Source of the DNA: Celeribacter persicus | GTDB lineage: Bacteria; Pseudomonadota; Alphaproteobacteria; Rhodobacterales; Rhodobacteraceae | DNA length: 64,000 nt | Assembly: GCF_003050785.1 (NCBI RefSeq) | Contig: NZ_QAOH01000001.1 | Location: forward strand, 434,001-498,000 | Direction: 5' to 3' | Shown here: positions 1 through 8,434 of the stretch, piece after piece | Numbering within the stretch: position 1 is the first letter of the stretch | How the letters are laid out: every line of letters begins with the position of its first letter | Program-made: the position numbers and the translations under genes | The notes under the pieces: model-generated | Told to the model about the DNA's origin: nothing | What the model saw: only the letters and a program-made list of their open reading frames with translations | Database searches by the model: none

Positions 1-486
1 ATCCTTCTGGCCTGTGCCGTGATCGGGGCATGGGGCGGCAGAAAGCTGCGCCTGCCCGCCCCCGAACTTCTGGGACCGATGCTGCTGTCGGGAGCGGTGC
101 ATATGACCGGGCTGACCCATTCCTCGCCCCCGGCCCTTCTGGTGGTTGCCGCACAGGTGATCCTTGGCACTTCCATGGGCTGTCGCTTTCGTGGTGCCAA
201 ACCGGCGCTGGTGTTCAACACGCTGGCACTGACCTTTGGCGGCACGCTGATCACCATGGCGCTGTCGCTTGGTTTTGCGGTGGGGTTGCATCATCTCTTC
301 GGCCAGACCACGGAGCAGGTGCTGCTCGCCTATGCCCCCGGAGGTCTCACGGAAATGTCGCTCGTCGCCCTCGCGATGCATGCCGAAGTGGCCTATATTT
401 CGCTCCACCATCTTGTAAGGATCGTGATCCTCGTGGCGATTGCGCCAACGCTCCTGTCACGCATCGCGGGGCGTCTGGGGTACTGA
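1..486 (+). CDS. AbrB-family inner-membrane protein, C-terminal half (5' truncated by window edge)
   Basis: The reading frame is open from the first base, so the gene starts outside the window and only about 161 C-terminal residues are seen. The visible part is very hydrophobic with several membrane segments. It carries the PELLGPMLLSG and AYAPGGLTEMSLVALAMHA signatures that I associate with the AbrB-like/'ammonia monooxygenase' membrane family (PF05145). The family is about 350 residues long and built of two similar halves; this is the second half. Its transport or regulatory function is not established. A glycosyltransferase gene follows on the same strand after about 120 bp. Confidence 0.8.
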   Translation: MLLACAVIGAWGGRKLRLPAPELLGPMLLSGAVHMTGLTHSSPPALLVVAAQVILGTSMGCRFRGAKPALVFNTLALTFGGTLITMALSLGFAVGLHHLFGQTTEQVLLAYAPGGLTEMSLVALAMHAEVAYISLHHLVRIVILVAIAPTLLSRIAGRLGY

Positions 487-606
487 CCCTGCCTGCCCCC
501 GCGCTTGACTCACCATGATCGGTGTGAGACCAACACAGAACTGTAAAAGCCGGGCGCGGCCTTGCAAAACCACGCCAATCACTGGCACGCGACAGGCAGG
601 TTGGGT

Positions 607-1620
607 TTGAACACACTCGCAATCACATGCATCCGGGATGAGGGGCCATGGCTTCTCGACTGGATCGCCCATCACAGGGCTGCGGGATTTTCCCATTTCC
701 TCATCGCCTCCCATGACCTCTCGGACGGCTCCGATGCTCTGCTGGATGCGCTGTCCGATGCGGATATCATAACCCATATGCCGTTTCAGCCCGAGGGTGA
801 GAAATCCGTGCAATGGCAGGCGATGAAATTCCTGTCGAAACATCCTCTTTATAAAAGTGCCGATCTCGCACTGTTCTTCGATGTGGACGAATATCTCGTA
901 CTGGACGAGGGGCTGACGCTTGATGCACTTCTGCCGCAGGGGTTCGATGCCGTGCCGCTGCGCTGGCATCTCTTCGGCAACAGTGGCATCGGGTCCTGGG
1001 ACGACCGCCCCGTCACCGAACGTTTCACCATGGCCGCCCCCGACGAGATCGCCCTGCCGCTGGCGCATTTCTTCAAGACGCTGCATCGCCCCTCTGCTTT
1101 CAAAGCACTGGGCATACACCGCCCGAAACCGTTGAAAGACCGCCCCGCGCGCTGGATCGGTGCCAACGGCAAACCGATGCCGGACGCCTTCGCGGAGCAG
1201 AGCACACGGATCAACCTCTTCGGCCTGCCGCAGGAAGGGGCGCGCGCCTGGCTCAACCATTATTCCGTGCGCTCCGTCGAGGAATTCGTGCTGAAATCCG
1301 TGCGCGGCCTGCCCAACCATATGCTCAAACCTATCGGCCACGGCTATTGGGCGGAGCGCAATTTCAACACCCTTGAGGACCGCCGCATCAGATGGATGCG
1401 CTCCGGGGCAGATGCCGCACGCGCCGAGCTTGCAGCGTTCGAGCCGCTGCATGCCACCACCGTGGCCCAGCATCGCGCGCGGCTCAAGGCATTAACCGCT
1501 CAGCGCCCGGTGATCGAAATGATGTGGCATCTGACGCTGATGGCTGGCTCGACCCCACCGGGAGCGACGCAACTGGCGGCCCATCTCGCCCGTCTCAAGG
1601 CCCTCGCACAGGACAACTGA
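607..1620 (+). CDS. Family-2-like glycosyltransferase (PF13704 type)
   Basis: The N-terminus LAITCIRDEGPWLLDWIAHH and the FFDVDEYL motif (DxD-type metal/nucleotide-sugar site near residue 98) are typical of the Glyco_tranf_2_4 proteins common in Rhodobacteraceae. They probably act on surface or exported glycans. The protein is soluble and about 337 residues long. I chose the TTG at 607 because the family starts just before this motif and an AGG lies 6 bases upstream; the frame stays open back to a TTG at 562. The next gene, a sulfotransferase-like protein, starts 9 bases after the stop, so the two probably form an operon. Donor and acceptor sugars are unknown. Confidence 0.75.
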   Translation: MNTLAITCIRDEGPWLLDWIAHHRAAGFSHFLIASHDLSDGSDALLDALSDADIITHMPFQPEGEKSVQWQAMKFLSKHPLYKSADLALFFDVDEYLVLDEGLTLDALLPQGFDAVPLRWHLFGNSGIGSWDDRPVTERFTMAAPDEIALPLAHFFKTLHRPSAFKALGIHRPKPLKDRPARWIGANGKPMPDAFAEQSTRINLFGLPQEGARAWLNHYSVRSVEEFVLKSVRGLPNHMLKPIGHGYWAERNFNTLEDRRIRWMRSGADAARAELAAFEPLHATTVAQHRARLKALTAQRPVIEMMWHLTLMAGSTPPGATQLAAHLARLKALAQDN

Positions 1621-1629
1621 GGTTCATCC

Positions 1630-2535
1630 ATGGATCATCCGACACAGGTCACATTCCACATCGGGGTGCAATTCAGCACCGGTCGCGATCTGCTCCTGAG
1701 CGCCAAGGCAAATGCGAAGATCTTGCGTGATCAGGGCATTTCCATGCCGCCCATCCGCAAAGCGCGCAAGACGATCAGTGACATGCTCAGCAACCTCGAT
1801 GGGCTACCGCCGACCCCGGAAGAACAGAACGATGTGATCGCACAACTGTCCGGCCCCGACAAAGTGCGGCATCTGCTGCTGGACGACGATCTACGTGGGG
1901 GCTCCCTGCGCGAGCTTTTCACCGGACCGGAGCTTTACAACGGCATCGAGACCCGTCTCGCCCCTGTTGCCGAACTCTTCTCGAACACAGAGTTCCGGCT
2001 TTCCCTGTCGCTGATCAATCCAGCGGTGTTTTTGCATCGCGCGCTCTCCTCGGGCACGGCCGCACGCACGCTCCAGAGCTTCACTGAGTCCACCGATCCC
2101 ACGCGTCTGCGTTGGCGAGACATGGTACTGCGTCTGCGTCGGGCCATACCGGATGTGCCCTTAATCATCTGGTGCAACGAAGATGCGCCACTGATCTGGC
2201 CGCAGATATTGCGCAATCTCTTCGACCTGCCTCAGGATGTCACGCCCGAAGCCGGCCTTTTGCCACTCAAGCCGCTGCTAGAAGACGAAGGACTGGCACG
2301 GCTAAGCGCCTATCTGACGAAGTTCCCGCCGGAAACCGACGCCCAGTATGAGCGCGTCATCCTGTTGTTTCTCGACAAATACGGGATCGAAGAGGCGCTG
2401 TCGCCGCACTGTGACATTCCCGGATGGGACGCAGGCACGATCGAAACCGTCACCGCGCAGTACGAAGAAGATATCGAACTGCTCGCCGAAGACGAGGGCA
2501 TCACCCTGCTGTTGCCAAGCACGCCACTCGCCTGA
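1630..2535 (+). CDS. Sulfotransferase-like protein with degenerate P-loop
   Basis: This 301-residue protein has no clear named family. Its N-terminus, FHIGVQFSTGRDLLL followed by NAKILRDQGISMP, aligns by eye with the start of Roseobacter sulfotransferase-like proteins (HIGxHKTGTTxLQ...NAxxLxxQGIxxP). The lysine and TGTT that bind the PAPS 5'-phosphate are absent. A region near 170-185 (DVPLIIWCNEDAPLIWP) fits the 3'-phosphate segment position. I infer a sulfotransferase-fold protein that has lost or changed cofactor binding. A GAGG Shine-Dalgarno lies 8 bases before ATG. It is probably co-transcribed with the glycosyltransferase in front. Function unknown. Confidence 0.6.
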   Translation: MDHPTQVTFHIGVQFSTGRDLLLSAKANAKILRDQGISMPPIRKARKTISDMLSNLDGLPPTPEEQNDVIAQLSGPDKVRHLLLDDDLRGGSLRELFTGPELYNGIETRLAPVAELFSNTEFRLSLSLINPAVFLHRALSSGTAARTLQSFTESTDPTRLRWRDMVLRLRRAIPDVPLIIWCNEDAPLIWPQILRNLFDLPQDVTPEAGLLPLKPLLEDEGLARLSAYLTKFPPETDAQYERVILLFLDKYGIEEALSPHCDIPGWDAGTIETVTAQYEEDIELLAEDEGITLLLPSTPLA

Positions 2536-2557
2536 TCTGGCTCCAATCCGTCGGGCC

Positions 2558-3256
2558 TCAGCGCGCGGCTTCGGCGGCGGCGCGGATCGCGCGGATGTTT
2601 TCTCCGTAAGGCACAGGATTGATTACGGAACCGCCCTTGAATACGGCAGAGCCCACAACCAGCGCATCGGCGCCGGCCGCCGCCATCAGCGGCGCGGTGG
2701 TCGGGTCGATGCCACCGTCGATCTCGATATGGATCGGGCGATCACCGATCATCTCACGCAACTGTTTCACCTTGTCGATCTGGGAATGAATGAATTTCTG
2801 ACCGCCGAAACCGGGGTTCACGGTCATCACACAGATCAGATCGACCATATCCAGAAGATATTCCACGCTCTCGGTCGGCGTCCCCGGATTGAGCGCGACA
2901 CCGGCCTTGACGCCCGCGCCCCGGATTGCCTGAAGCGTACGGTGAATGTGCGGCCCGGCCTCGACGTGGGCGGTGAGAATATCGGCCCCCGCATCGGCGA
3001 AGGCCTCGATGTAGGGATCGACGGGGGAGATCATCAGATGCACGTCCATCACCGTCTTGATATGCGGACGGATCGCCTTGCACATCGCCGGGCCGAACGT
3101 CAGGTTCGGTACGAAATGCCCATCCATGACATCGACATGGATCCAGTCCGCACCATGGGCCTCGACGGCCTGAATTTCCCGACCGAAATCGGCGAAATCG
3201 GCGGCCAGAATGGAGGGAGCGATCTTGATGGAACGGTCAAAGCTCGGAGCGGTCAT
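2558..3256 (-). CDS. rpe: Ribulose-phosphate 3-epimerase
   Basis: Interconverts D-ribulose 5-phosphate and D-xylulose 5-phosphate in the pentose phosphate and Calvin pathways. The 232-residue (beta/alpha)8 protein shows the family signatures [31 protein letters not shown] (metal-binding His and catalytic Asp), [13 protein letters not shown] and EIDGGI. The length is normal. It is transcribed divergently from the AraC-type regulator at 3432, and its 3' end converges on the sulfotransferase-like gene with only 22 bases between them. In this neighbourhood it links to deoC through pentose phosphate metabolism, but a direct regulatory link is only inferred. Confidence 0.97.
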   Translation of the reverse strand: MTAPSFDRSIKIAPSILAADFADFGREIQAVEAHGADWIHVDVMDGHFVPNLTFGPAMCKAIRPHIKTVMDVHLMISPVDPYIEAFADAGADILTAHVEAGPHIHRTLQAIRGAGVKAGVALNPGTPTESVEYLLDMVDLICVMTVNPGFGGQKFIHSQIDKVKQLREMIGDRPIHIEIDGGIDPTTAPLMAAAGADALVVGSAVFKGGSVINPVPYGENIRAIRAAAEAAR

Positions 3257-3339
3257 CGGGCGAATCCTTGGTCTTTGCGGCAGTTGACGGTGCTCTACCC
3301 GATGTGCCTGCCCCTGTCACGCCGTAGTGATTGCTCGCG

Positions 3340-3366
3340 AATGTGGCAAAGCCCGCCCAATGTGGC
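3340..3366 (+). promoter_or_regulatory. Direct repeat AATGTGGC, candidate AraC-type operator
   Basis: Two exact copies of AATGTGGC at 3340-3347 and 3359-3366 (19 bases start to start) lie in the divergent rpe/araC intergenic region. Direct repeats about two helical turns apart are the usual AraC-family operator layout. Assignment to the adjacent regulator is inference. Confidence 0.4.
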
Positions 3367-3431
3367 GTTTTTCTATACCTATCCTACATAAAATGTGAGA
3401 ATTGGACGTTTTCCTATGGTAAGCTGTGCAC

Positions 3432-4274
3432 ATGCTGACGACCTCACTGCGACAGGCTGACATTCTATCCAAAGGGGAAGACTACCACTTTTCCCGCAGC
3501 GTCCTGTCCCGGACGCGACCGAAAGCTTTACACGACCAAGATTATTACGAGTTGTTCTGGCTCCACAACGGACGGGCGCGTCTGGTAACAAATGGCATGC
3601 GCATGCCCCTGTCGGAGGGCGACCTGGTATTTCTCTCTCCCGACCTGCCTCATGCGCTTCAGGGTCAGGGCGAAGAAAGCCATGTCGTCAACGTGATCCT
3701 GCGGCGCAAACGGGTCAAGGATCTGATCGACCGCTTTCCCGAAGTGAACCAGTATTTCCCGGCCCCCGGTTCGGTGCCGGTTCGGGTGCATCGCGACATT
3801 CGCCAGATGTCCCAACTCTCCACTGCCGCCAAAGCGCTCGAAGCCGCCCCGCGCACCACGCTCTTTCTCGAAGCTTTCCTCTTGCCGCTAATCGCCGGGC
3901 TGGCGTTTGAAGCGCGCGAAAAGACCGAAACCATGCCGCACTGGCTCTCTGAGGCACTGGTACGGGTCGAGGACCCGGTCATATTCCGCGACGGAGCAGC
4001 GGGACTTGTGGCCCAATGTGGCAAGGCCCATGCCCATGTCGCTCGCACGATGCAGAACTGCCTCGGCCAGACCCCCTCTGATTACGTCAACCGCTTGCGC
4101 ATGGAATATGCTGCACGCCGTCTCAAAGGCACGCCCGACAGCCTGTCAGAGATCGCAAGTGACATTGGTCTTCAGAATATGAGCCATTTTCACCGGTTGT
4201 TCCGATCCCGTTTCGGAATGACGCCACGGCAATACCGCGTCAAATATCAAAAAGGCGTGGTGCAGCCTATTTGA
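3432..4274 (+). CDS. AraC-family transcriptional regulator (cupin + AraC HTH)
   Basis: A protein of about 280 residues. The N-terminal cupin-like ligand domain (YYELFWLHNGRARLVTNG, SEGDLVFLSPDLPHALQG) is followed by a C-terminal AraC double HTH (YVNRLRMEYAARRLKGT, ...SEIASDIGLQNMSHFHRLFRSRFGMTPRQYR). I prefer the ATG at 3432 over the in-frame GTG at 3426, because GGTAAG then sits 7 bases upstream. It lies directly before deoC and an ALDH16 gene on the same strand and is their most likely regulator, perhaps sensing deoxyribose or a nucleoside derivative. The inducer is unproven. Confidence 0.9.
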   Translation: MLTTSLRQADILSKGEDYHFSRSVLSRTRPKALHDQDYYELFWLHNGRARLVTNGMRMPLSEGDLVFLSPDLPHALQGQGEESHVVNVILRRKRVKDLIDRFPEVNQYFPAPGSVPVRVHRDIRQMSQLSTAAKALEAAPRTTLFLEAFLLPLIAGLAFEAREKTETMPHWLSEALVRVEDPVIFRDGAAGLVAQCGKAHAHVARTMQNCLGQTPSDYVNRLRMEYAARRLKGTPDSLSEIASDIGLQNMSHFHRLFRSRFGMTPRQYRVKYQKGVVQPI

Positions 4275-4286
4275 CCGAATGGTCAA
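4271..4286 (+). promoter_or_regulatory. Palindrome TTGACC-N4-GGTCAA upstream of deoC
   Basis: TTGACCGAATGGTCAA has perfect 6 bp arms and overlaps the stop codon of the AraC-type gene, 61 bp before the deoC start. The position suits an operator for the deoC-aldehyde dehydrogenase pair. The form (short perfect dyad) is more usual for TetR, GntR or ArsR proteins than for AraC, so the binding protein is unknown. Confidence 0.35.
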
Positions 4287-4346
4287 TGATTGCCAAAGCG
4301 CTCCGTCCATGCGAGCTTGTGGCCCAAGTGAAAACGGAGCTTTTCG

Positions 4347-5360
4347 ATGAGCACGACCGATATATCCGCCACCACCGCCGGTGCGGACACCACAACGGCG
4401 CATCTGCCGCAGATTCATGAACCGCGCAATCCGGGGATGGAACTCGACCTCGACATTATCGAACGCCAGCGCGTCAACACCTCCGCCGTAGAACGGCGTT
4501 GTGCCACCCTGCCCGGACGGCGCTCGGTGAAGAAAGACCATCAGGCCGCGTGGCTCCTGAAAGCGATCACCATGATCGACCTGACCACTTTGGCGGGCGA
4601 CGATACGGCCGGGCGCGTGCGCCGGCTCTGCGCCAAGGCTGCGCATCCGGTGCGCGCCGATCTTCTGAACGCAATGGGTATGGGCCCGATTACCACCGGC
4701 GCAGTTTGCGTGTATCACGACATGGTGGAAACCGCGGTCGAGGCGCTCGATGGCACCGGCATTCCCGTGGCCGCCGTCTCCACCGGATTTCCGGCAGGGC
4801 TTTCACCTTATCACCTGCGGGTCAAAGAGATCGAGGAAAGCGTCAAGGCGGGGGCAAAGGAGATCGACATCGTGATCTCGCGGCGTCACGTTTTGACCAG
4901 CAACTGGCAGGCGCTCTACGACGAGATGCGCGAGTTCCGCGAAACCTGTGGCGAAGCGCATGTGAAAGCCATTCTGGCCACGGGAGAGCTGGGAAGTCTG
5001 CGCAATGTCGCCAAGGCCTCTCAAGTCTGCATGATGGCGGGCGCGGATTTCATCAAGACCTCGACCGGCAAGGAAAGTATCAACGCCACCCTACCTGTCA
5101 GCCTCGTGATGATCCGGGCGGTGCGTGACTATTATGCCCGCACCGGCTACCGCATCGGTTACAAACCGGCGGGCGGGATTTCCAAGGCGAAAGACGCTTT
5201 GGTCTACCTGTCGTTGATCAAGGAAGAACTGGGCAATCACTGGCTCTCACCGCATCTGTTCCGTTTTGGTGCATCGTCTCTTCTGGGCGACATCGAGCGG
5301 CAATTGGAGCATCATGTTACGGGTCAGTATTCCGCCTCCTGGCGGCACGCGATCGGGTGA
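4347..5360 (+). CDS. deoC: Deoxyribose-phosphate aldolase
   Basis: Cleaves 2-deoxy-D-ribose 5-phosphate to glyceraldehyde 3-phosphate and acetaldehyde, the last step of deoxynucleoside breakdown. The 337-residue protein carries the Schiff-base lysine motif FIKTSTGK (near residue 235) and the second active-site lysine in YKPAGGI (near 272). It also has the preceding STGFPAGLSPYHLRVKEIEE segment. It belongs to the longer DERA subfamily, with a 50-60 residue N-terminal extension compared with the E. coli enzyme. It is followed after 62 bp by ALDH16, whose likely job is to oxidise the acetaldehyde. No thymidine or purine nucleoside phosphorylase lies in the window. Confidence 0.95.
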   Translation: MSTTDISATTAGADTTTAHLPQIHEPRNPGMELDLDIIERQRVNTSAVERRCATLPGRRSVKKDHQAAWLLKAITMIDLTTLAGDDTAGRVRRLCAKAAHPVRADLLNAMGMGPITTGAVCVYHDMVETAVEALDGTGIPVAAVSTGFPAGLSPYHLRVKEIEESVKAGAKEIDIVISRRHVLTSNWQALYDEMREFRETCGEAHVKAILATGELGSLRNVAKASQVCMMAGADFIKTSTGKESINATLPVSLVMIRAVRDYYARTGYRIGYKPAGGISKAKDALVYLSLIKEELGNHWLSPHLFRFGASSLLGDIERQLEHHVTGQYSASWRHAIG

Positions 5361-5371
5361 GCGCCTGACAT

Positions 5372-5392
5372 GAGTATTTTTGCCATCAGAAA
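5372..5392 (+). repeat. GAGTATTT dispersed motif, copy 1
   Basis: GAGTATTTTTGCCATCAGAA lies between deoC and the ALDH gene. It matches GAGTATTTnnnCCA found at 13143, 15880, 36161, 40475 and 48411 (+) and 19767 (-). This copy is not preceded by a hairpin. The ATG overlapping it (5370) opens an 18-codon frame whose TGA overlaps the ALDH start codon. Confidence 0.6.
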
Positions 5393-5422
5393 ACCCGCAA
5401 CGGGCAAGACGGGAGCAGCGCA

Positions 5423-7753
5423 ATGAGCGTGAAAGAGATTTTCGAGACCATGGACTATGGCGATGCGCCCGAGAGCGCAGCGGAGGCGCTGCGCTGGCTG
5501 GTGGATGGCGGCGACCGGTTCGGGCTTTTCATCGGGGGCAAGATGACGGAGCCGGGTGCGGTCTTCGAGGCGAAAAACCCGGCCACTGGCGAGGTTCTGG
5601 CACATTTGACGCAAGCAACCAAAGCCGATGTGGACGCCGCCGTCACCGCCGCACGCAAGGCCCAGAGCAAATGGGCGAAGGACGGCAAGGCCCGTGCGAA
5701 AGTGCTCTATGCGCTCGCTCGTCTGGTCCAGAAACACGCGCGTCTGTTCGCCGTGCTGGAAACGCTCGACAACGGCAAGCCGATCCGCGAAAGCCGTGAC
5801 ATCGACGTGGCTCTGGTGGCGCGGCATTTCTATTACCATGCGGGCATGGCACAGCTCATGGAGGCGGAACTGCCGGGGCGTGAGGCGCTTGGGGTTTGCG
5901 GCCAGATCATCCCGTGGAACTTCCCGCTTCTGATGCTGGCGTGGAAAGTCGCGCCCGCGATTGCCATGGGCAACACTGTGGTGCTGAAACCCGCCGAATA
6001 TACCTCCCTGACCGCGCTTCTGTTTGCTCAGATCTGTCAGGAAGCGGGCGTTCCGAAAGGCGTCGTCAACATCGTGACCGGCGACGGCGCGGTGGGCGAG
6101 ATGATCGTGACCCATCCGGGCGTGGACAAGATCGCCTTTACCGGCTCGACCGCCGTGGGCCGCCGCATTCGCGAGGCGACCGCCGGATCGGGCAAGTCTC
6201 TGACGCTCGAACTGGGCGGCAAGTCGCCTTACATCGTCTTTGAAGACGCCGACATCGACAGCGCCATCGAGGGTCTGGTCGATGCGATTTTCTTCAATCA
6301 GGGGCAGGTCTGCTGCGCCGGATCGCGACTTTTGGTGCAGGAAGGCATCGCGGATGATTTCCATAAACGCCTCGTCGCGCGTATGGCGAAGCTGCGCATC
6401 GGCAATCCTCTGGACAAATGCATCGACGTGGGTGCCATCGTCGATCCGGTGCAACTTGAGCGGATTGAAACCCTTGTCGCCAAAGGCAGTGGGGAGGGCA
6501 CGGTGCATCAGCCGGTGAGCGCGCCGGAAGGCTGTTTCTATCCACCCACTTTGGTGTCCGGTCTGGAGCCCGCGTCCCTGCTGATGCAGGAGGAAATCTT
6601 CGGCCCCGTACTGGTTTCCACCACGTTCCGCACACCCGCCGAGGCGGTGGAAGTGGCGAACAACACGCGCTATGGGCTGGCGGCGTCTGTCTGGACCGAA
6701 AACGTCAATCTGGCGCTCGATATTGCACCGAAACTGGTCGCGGGCGTCGTCTGGGTGAACGGCGCGAACATGTTCGACGCCGCCGCAGGATTTGGCGGTG
6801 TCCGCGAGAGCGGGTTCGGGCGTGAAGGCGGTTGGGAGGGCCTCATGGCCTACACCAAGCCCAAAGGCAAAGCCACGCCAGTGAAGCCCGCAAAGGCGCA
6901 TGTGAAACCCGACGATATCGAAGTTCTGGGGCTGGATCGCACCGCGAAACTCTATATCGGCGGAAAACAGGCGCGGCCCGATGGTGGCTATTCGCAGGCG
7001 ATCTATTCCCCGAAAGGTAAGCTTTTGGGCCATAGCTCCATCGCCTCCCGCAAGGACATTCGCAACGCCGTCGAAGCCGCGCAGAACGCGAAAGGCTGGG
7101 CCAAGGCCACGGCGCACAATCGCGCGCAGGTGCTGTATTTCATTGGCGAAAACCTGTCAGCGCGCGCGGATGAATTCGCCAGCCGCATCCGCGATCTGAC
7201 CGGCACGACCGAGGCGAAAGCGCAGGCGGAAGTGACGGAGGCGATCGACACACTCTTCACCTACGCCGCCTGGTGCGACAAGCTCGACGGGGCGGTGAAA
7301 CCGGTGCCGATGCGCGGGGTTGCCTTGGCAATGAACGAACCCGTGGGGGTGATCGGCGCATTTTGCGATGACCGACCTCTCGCAGGGCTGATCGAAGTGG
7401 TCGCCCCCGCGATTGCCATGGGCAACCGGGTGATCGCCGTGGCCTCCGAGGCCTATCCTTTGGCCGCCACCGATTTCTATCAGGTGCTCGACACTTCCGA
7501 CGTGCCCGCCGGTGTGGTGAACATTCTGACCGGACCGCATACGGAGTTGGCCAAGACCATGGCCGGGCATATGGATGTGGAGGCGGTGTGGAGTTTCTCC
7601 TCCACCGACATCTCCGGGGTGATCGAGAAGGAAAGCACCGGGAACCTGAAACGCACCTGGGTGAACAATGGCATGAGCCGGAGCTACCCGGCGCGGGACT
7701 GGCTGGCACAGGCCACCGAGGTCAAGACGATCTGGGTGCCTTACGGGGAATAA
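5423..7753 (+). CDS. Aldehyde dehydrogenase of the two-domain ALDH16 type
   Basis: The 776-residue protein has two ALDH domains in tandem. The first (about 1-480) is complete, with GQIIPWNFP, the general-base Glu in LELGGKSP (about 262), catalytic Cys in QGQVCCAG (about 296) and EEIFGPVL. The second (about 510-776) keeps an ALDH-like NAD-fold half, but I see neither the LGGK nor the QxxC catalytic motif. That layout is the ALDH16 family, known in Loktanella and in animals. With deoC upstream, acetaldehyde to acetate is a reasonable inferred reaction. A purine-rich GGGAGCAG precedes the ATG. A bidirectional terminator follows. Confidence 0.92.
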   Translation: MSVKEIFETMDYGDAPESAAEALRWLVDGGDRFGLFIGGKMTEPGAVFEAKNPATGEVLAHLTQATKADVDAAVTAARKAQSKWAKDGKARAKVLYALARLVQKHARLFAVLETLDNGKPIRESRDIDVALVARHFYYHAGMAQLMEAELPGREALGVCGQIIPWNFPLLMLAWKVAPAIAMGNTVVLKPAEYTSLTALLFAQICQEAGVPKGVVNIVTGDGAVGEMIVTHPGVDKIAFTGSTAVGRRIREATAGSGKSLTLELGGKSPYIVFEDADIDSAIEGLVDAIFFNQGQVCCAGSRLLVQEGIADDFHKRLVARMAKLRIGNPLDKCIDVGAIVDPVQLERIETLVAKGSGEGTVHQPVSAPEGCFYPPTLVSGLEPASLLMQEEIFGPVLVSTTFRTPAEAVEVANNTRYGLAASVWTENVNLALDIAPKLVAGVVWVNGANMFDAAAGFGGVRESGFGREGGWEGLMAYTKPKGKATPVKPAKAHVKPDDIEVLGLDRTAKLYIGGKQARPDGGYSQAIYSPKGKLLGHSSIASRKDIRNAVEAAQNAKGWAKATAHNRAQVLYFIGENLSARADEFASRIRDLTGTTEAKAQAEVTEAIDTLFTYAAWCDKLDGAVKPVPMRGVALAMNEPVGVIGAFCDDRPLAGLIEVVAPAIAMGNRVIAVASEAYPLAATDFYQVLDTSDVPAGVVNILTGPHTELAKTMAGHMDVEAVWSFSSTDISGVIEKESTGNLKRTWVNNGMSRSYPARDWLAQATEVKTIWVPYGE

Positions 7754-7766
7754 AGCTCGGACTAAA

Positions 7767-7790
7767 AAAGGGGCCTGCGAGGCCCCTTTC
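7767..7790 (+). terminator. Bidirectional Rho-independent terminator
   Basis: AAAGGGGCCT-GCG-AGGCCCCTTT is a perfect 10 bp stem with A and T tracts on its two sides. It lies between the convergent ALDH16 and DUF1523 genes and can serve both. Confidence 0.85.
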
Positions 7791-7792
7791 CT

Positions 7793-8425
7793 TTACCGTT
7801 TGAACCAGCGCTTTACCTTATCGACCGCGCTGTCTTTTTTCTCGTCGGCCAGTTCCAGCACATCCTCCACATCCTCGACCAGCGGCTCAATGGTACGTTC
7901 GCGGAATTGCTGCCAGATGCGGTAGAGCGTCACGACGAAAAGGAACAAAAACGTCAGGATGATGATATTCACCCAAGGGATGATCGTCACATCCGGACCT
8001 TCGACCTGTTTGATCCCGACAGCATTGGGAAAGATCGACAGGAGCTGCGAGCGCCAGCCGTAATGCGTGACGGAAACCCACTCGGGTGTGGCCTTGGTCG
8101 AGATCGCGTCATTGGCCTCGGTGTACAGATTGGCCGTGTCGAATTTGAAATAGGGCGGCCAGCCCCAACCTGTGTCCTCGTTGCGGTAGACGATGGACTT
8201 GCCGTTCGGGCGCACCGCCTGAATGAACTGCACATCCCGGTTCTGTGTCGTCGCCGTGCCATTGTCCGGCCCTTGCCAGAAGATCGAAGTCCAGCCGGAA
8301 ATATCCTGACGTTCCTCATAGGTGTTCACGATCCGCACAATGTCGTGCTGCGGAAGGGTATAGTGAAAGAACCCTCCGACAAAGAGCAGGATCAGGGCGA
8401 TCAGGGTCCATTTCACATAGCGCAT
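7793..8425 (-). CDS. DUF1523 family membrane protein
   Basis: A 210-residue protein with an N-terminal membrane segment (about 5-25), a periplasmic central domain of about 125 residues containing DISGWTSIFWQGPDNGTATTQNRDVQFIQA, and a second membrane segment near 150-170 (PWVNIIILTFLFLFVVTLYRI). A charged cytoplasmic tail ends it. This matches DUF1523 (PF07509), a family of unknown function in alphaproteobacteria. It lies 9 bp downstream of an 88-residue membrane protein gene on the same strand, so the two are probably co-transcribed and may work together. Confidence 0.85.
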   Translation of the reverse strand: MRYVKWTLIALILLFVGGFFHYTLPQHDIVRIVNTYEERQDISGWTSIFWQGPDNGTATTQNRDVQFIQAVRPNGKSIVYRNEDTGWGWPPYFKFDTANLYTEANDAISTKATPEWVSVTHYGWRSQLLSIFPNAVGIKQVEGPDVTIIPWVNIIILTFLFLFVVTLYRIWQQFRERTIEPLVEDVEDVLELADEKKDSAVDKVKRWFKR

Positions 8426-8434
8426 CGCGGGGCC

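Noticed and set aside
457-1473. Minus-strand open frame opposite the first glycosyltransferase
   Set aside because: The plus-strand protein has clear family motifs; the minus frame has none.
5324-7117. Long minus-strand open frame (597 codons) opposite the ALDH16 gene
   Set aside because: It mirrors the strongly conserved ALDH16 gene; high-GC codon bias keeps the antisense frame open. No recognisable domain or ribosome-binding site.
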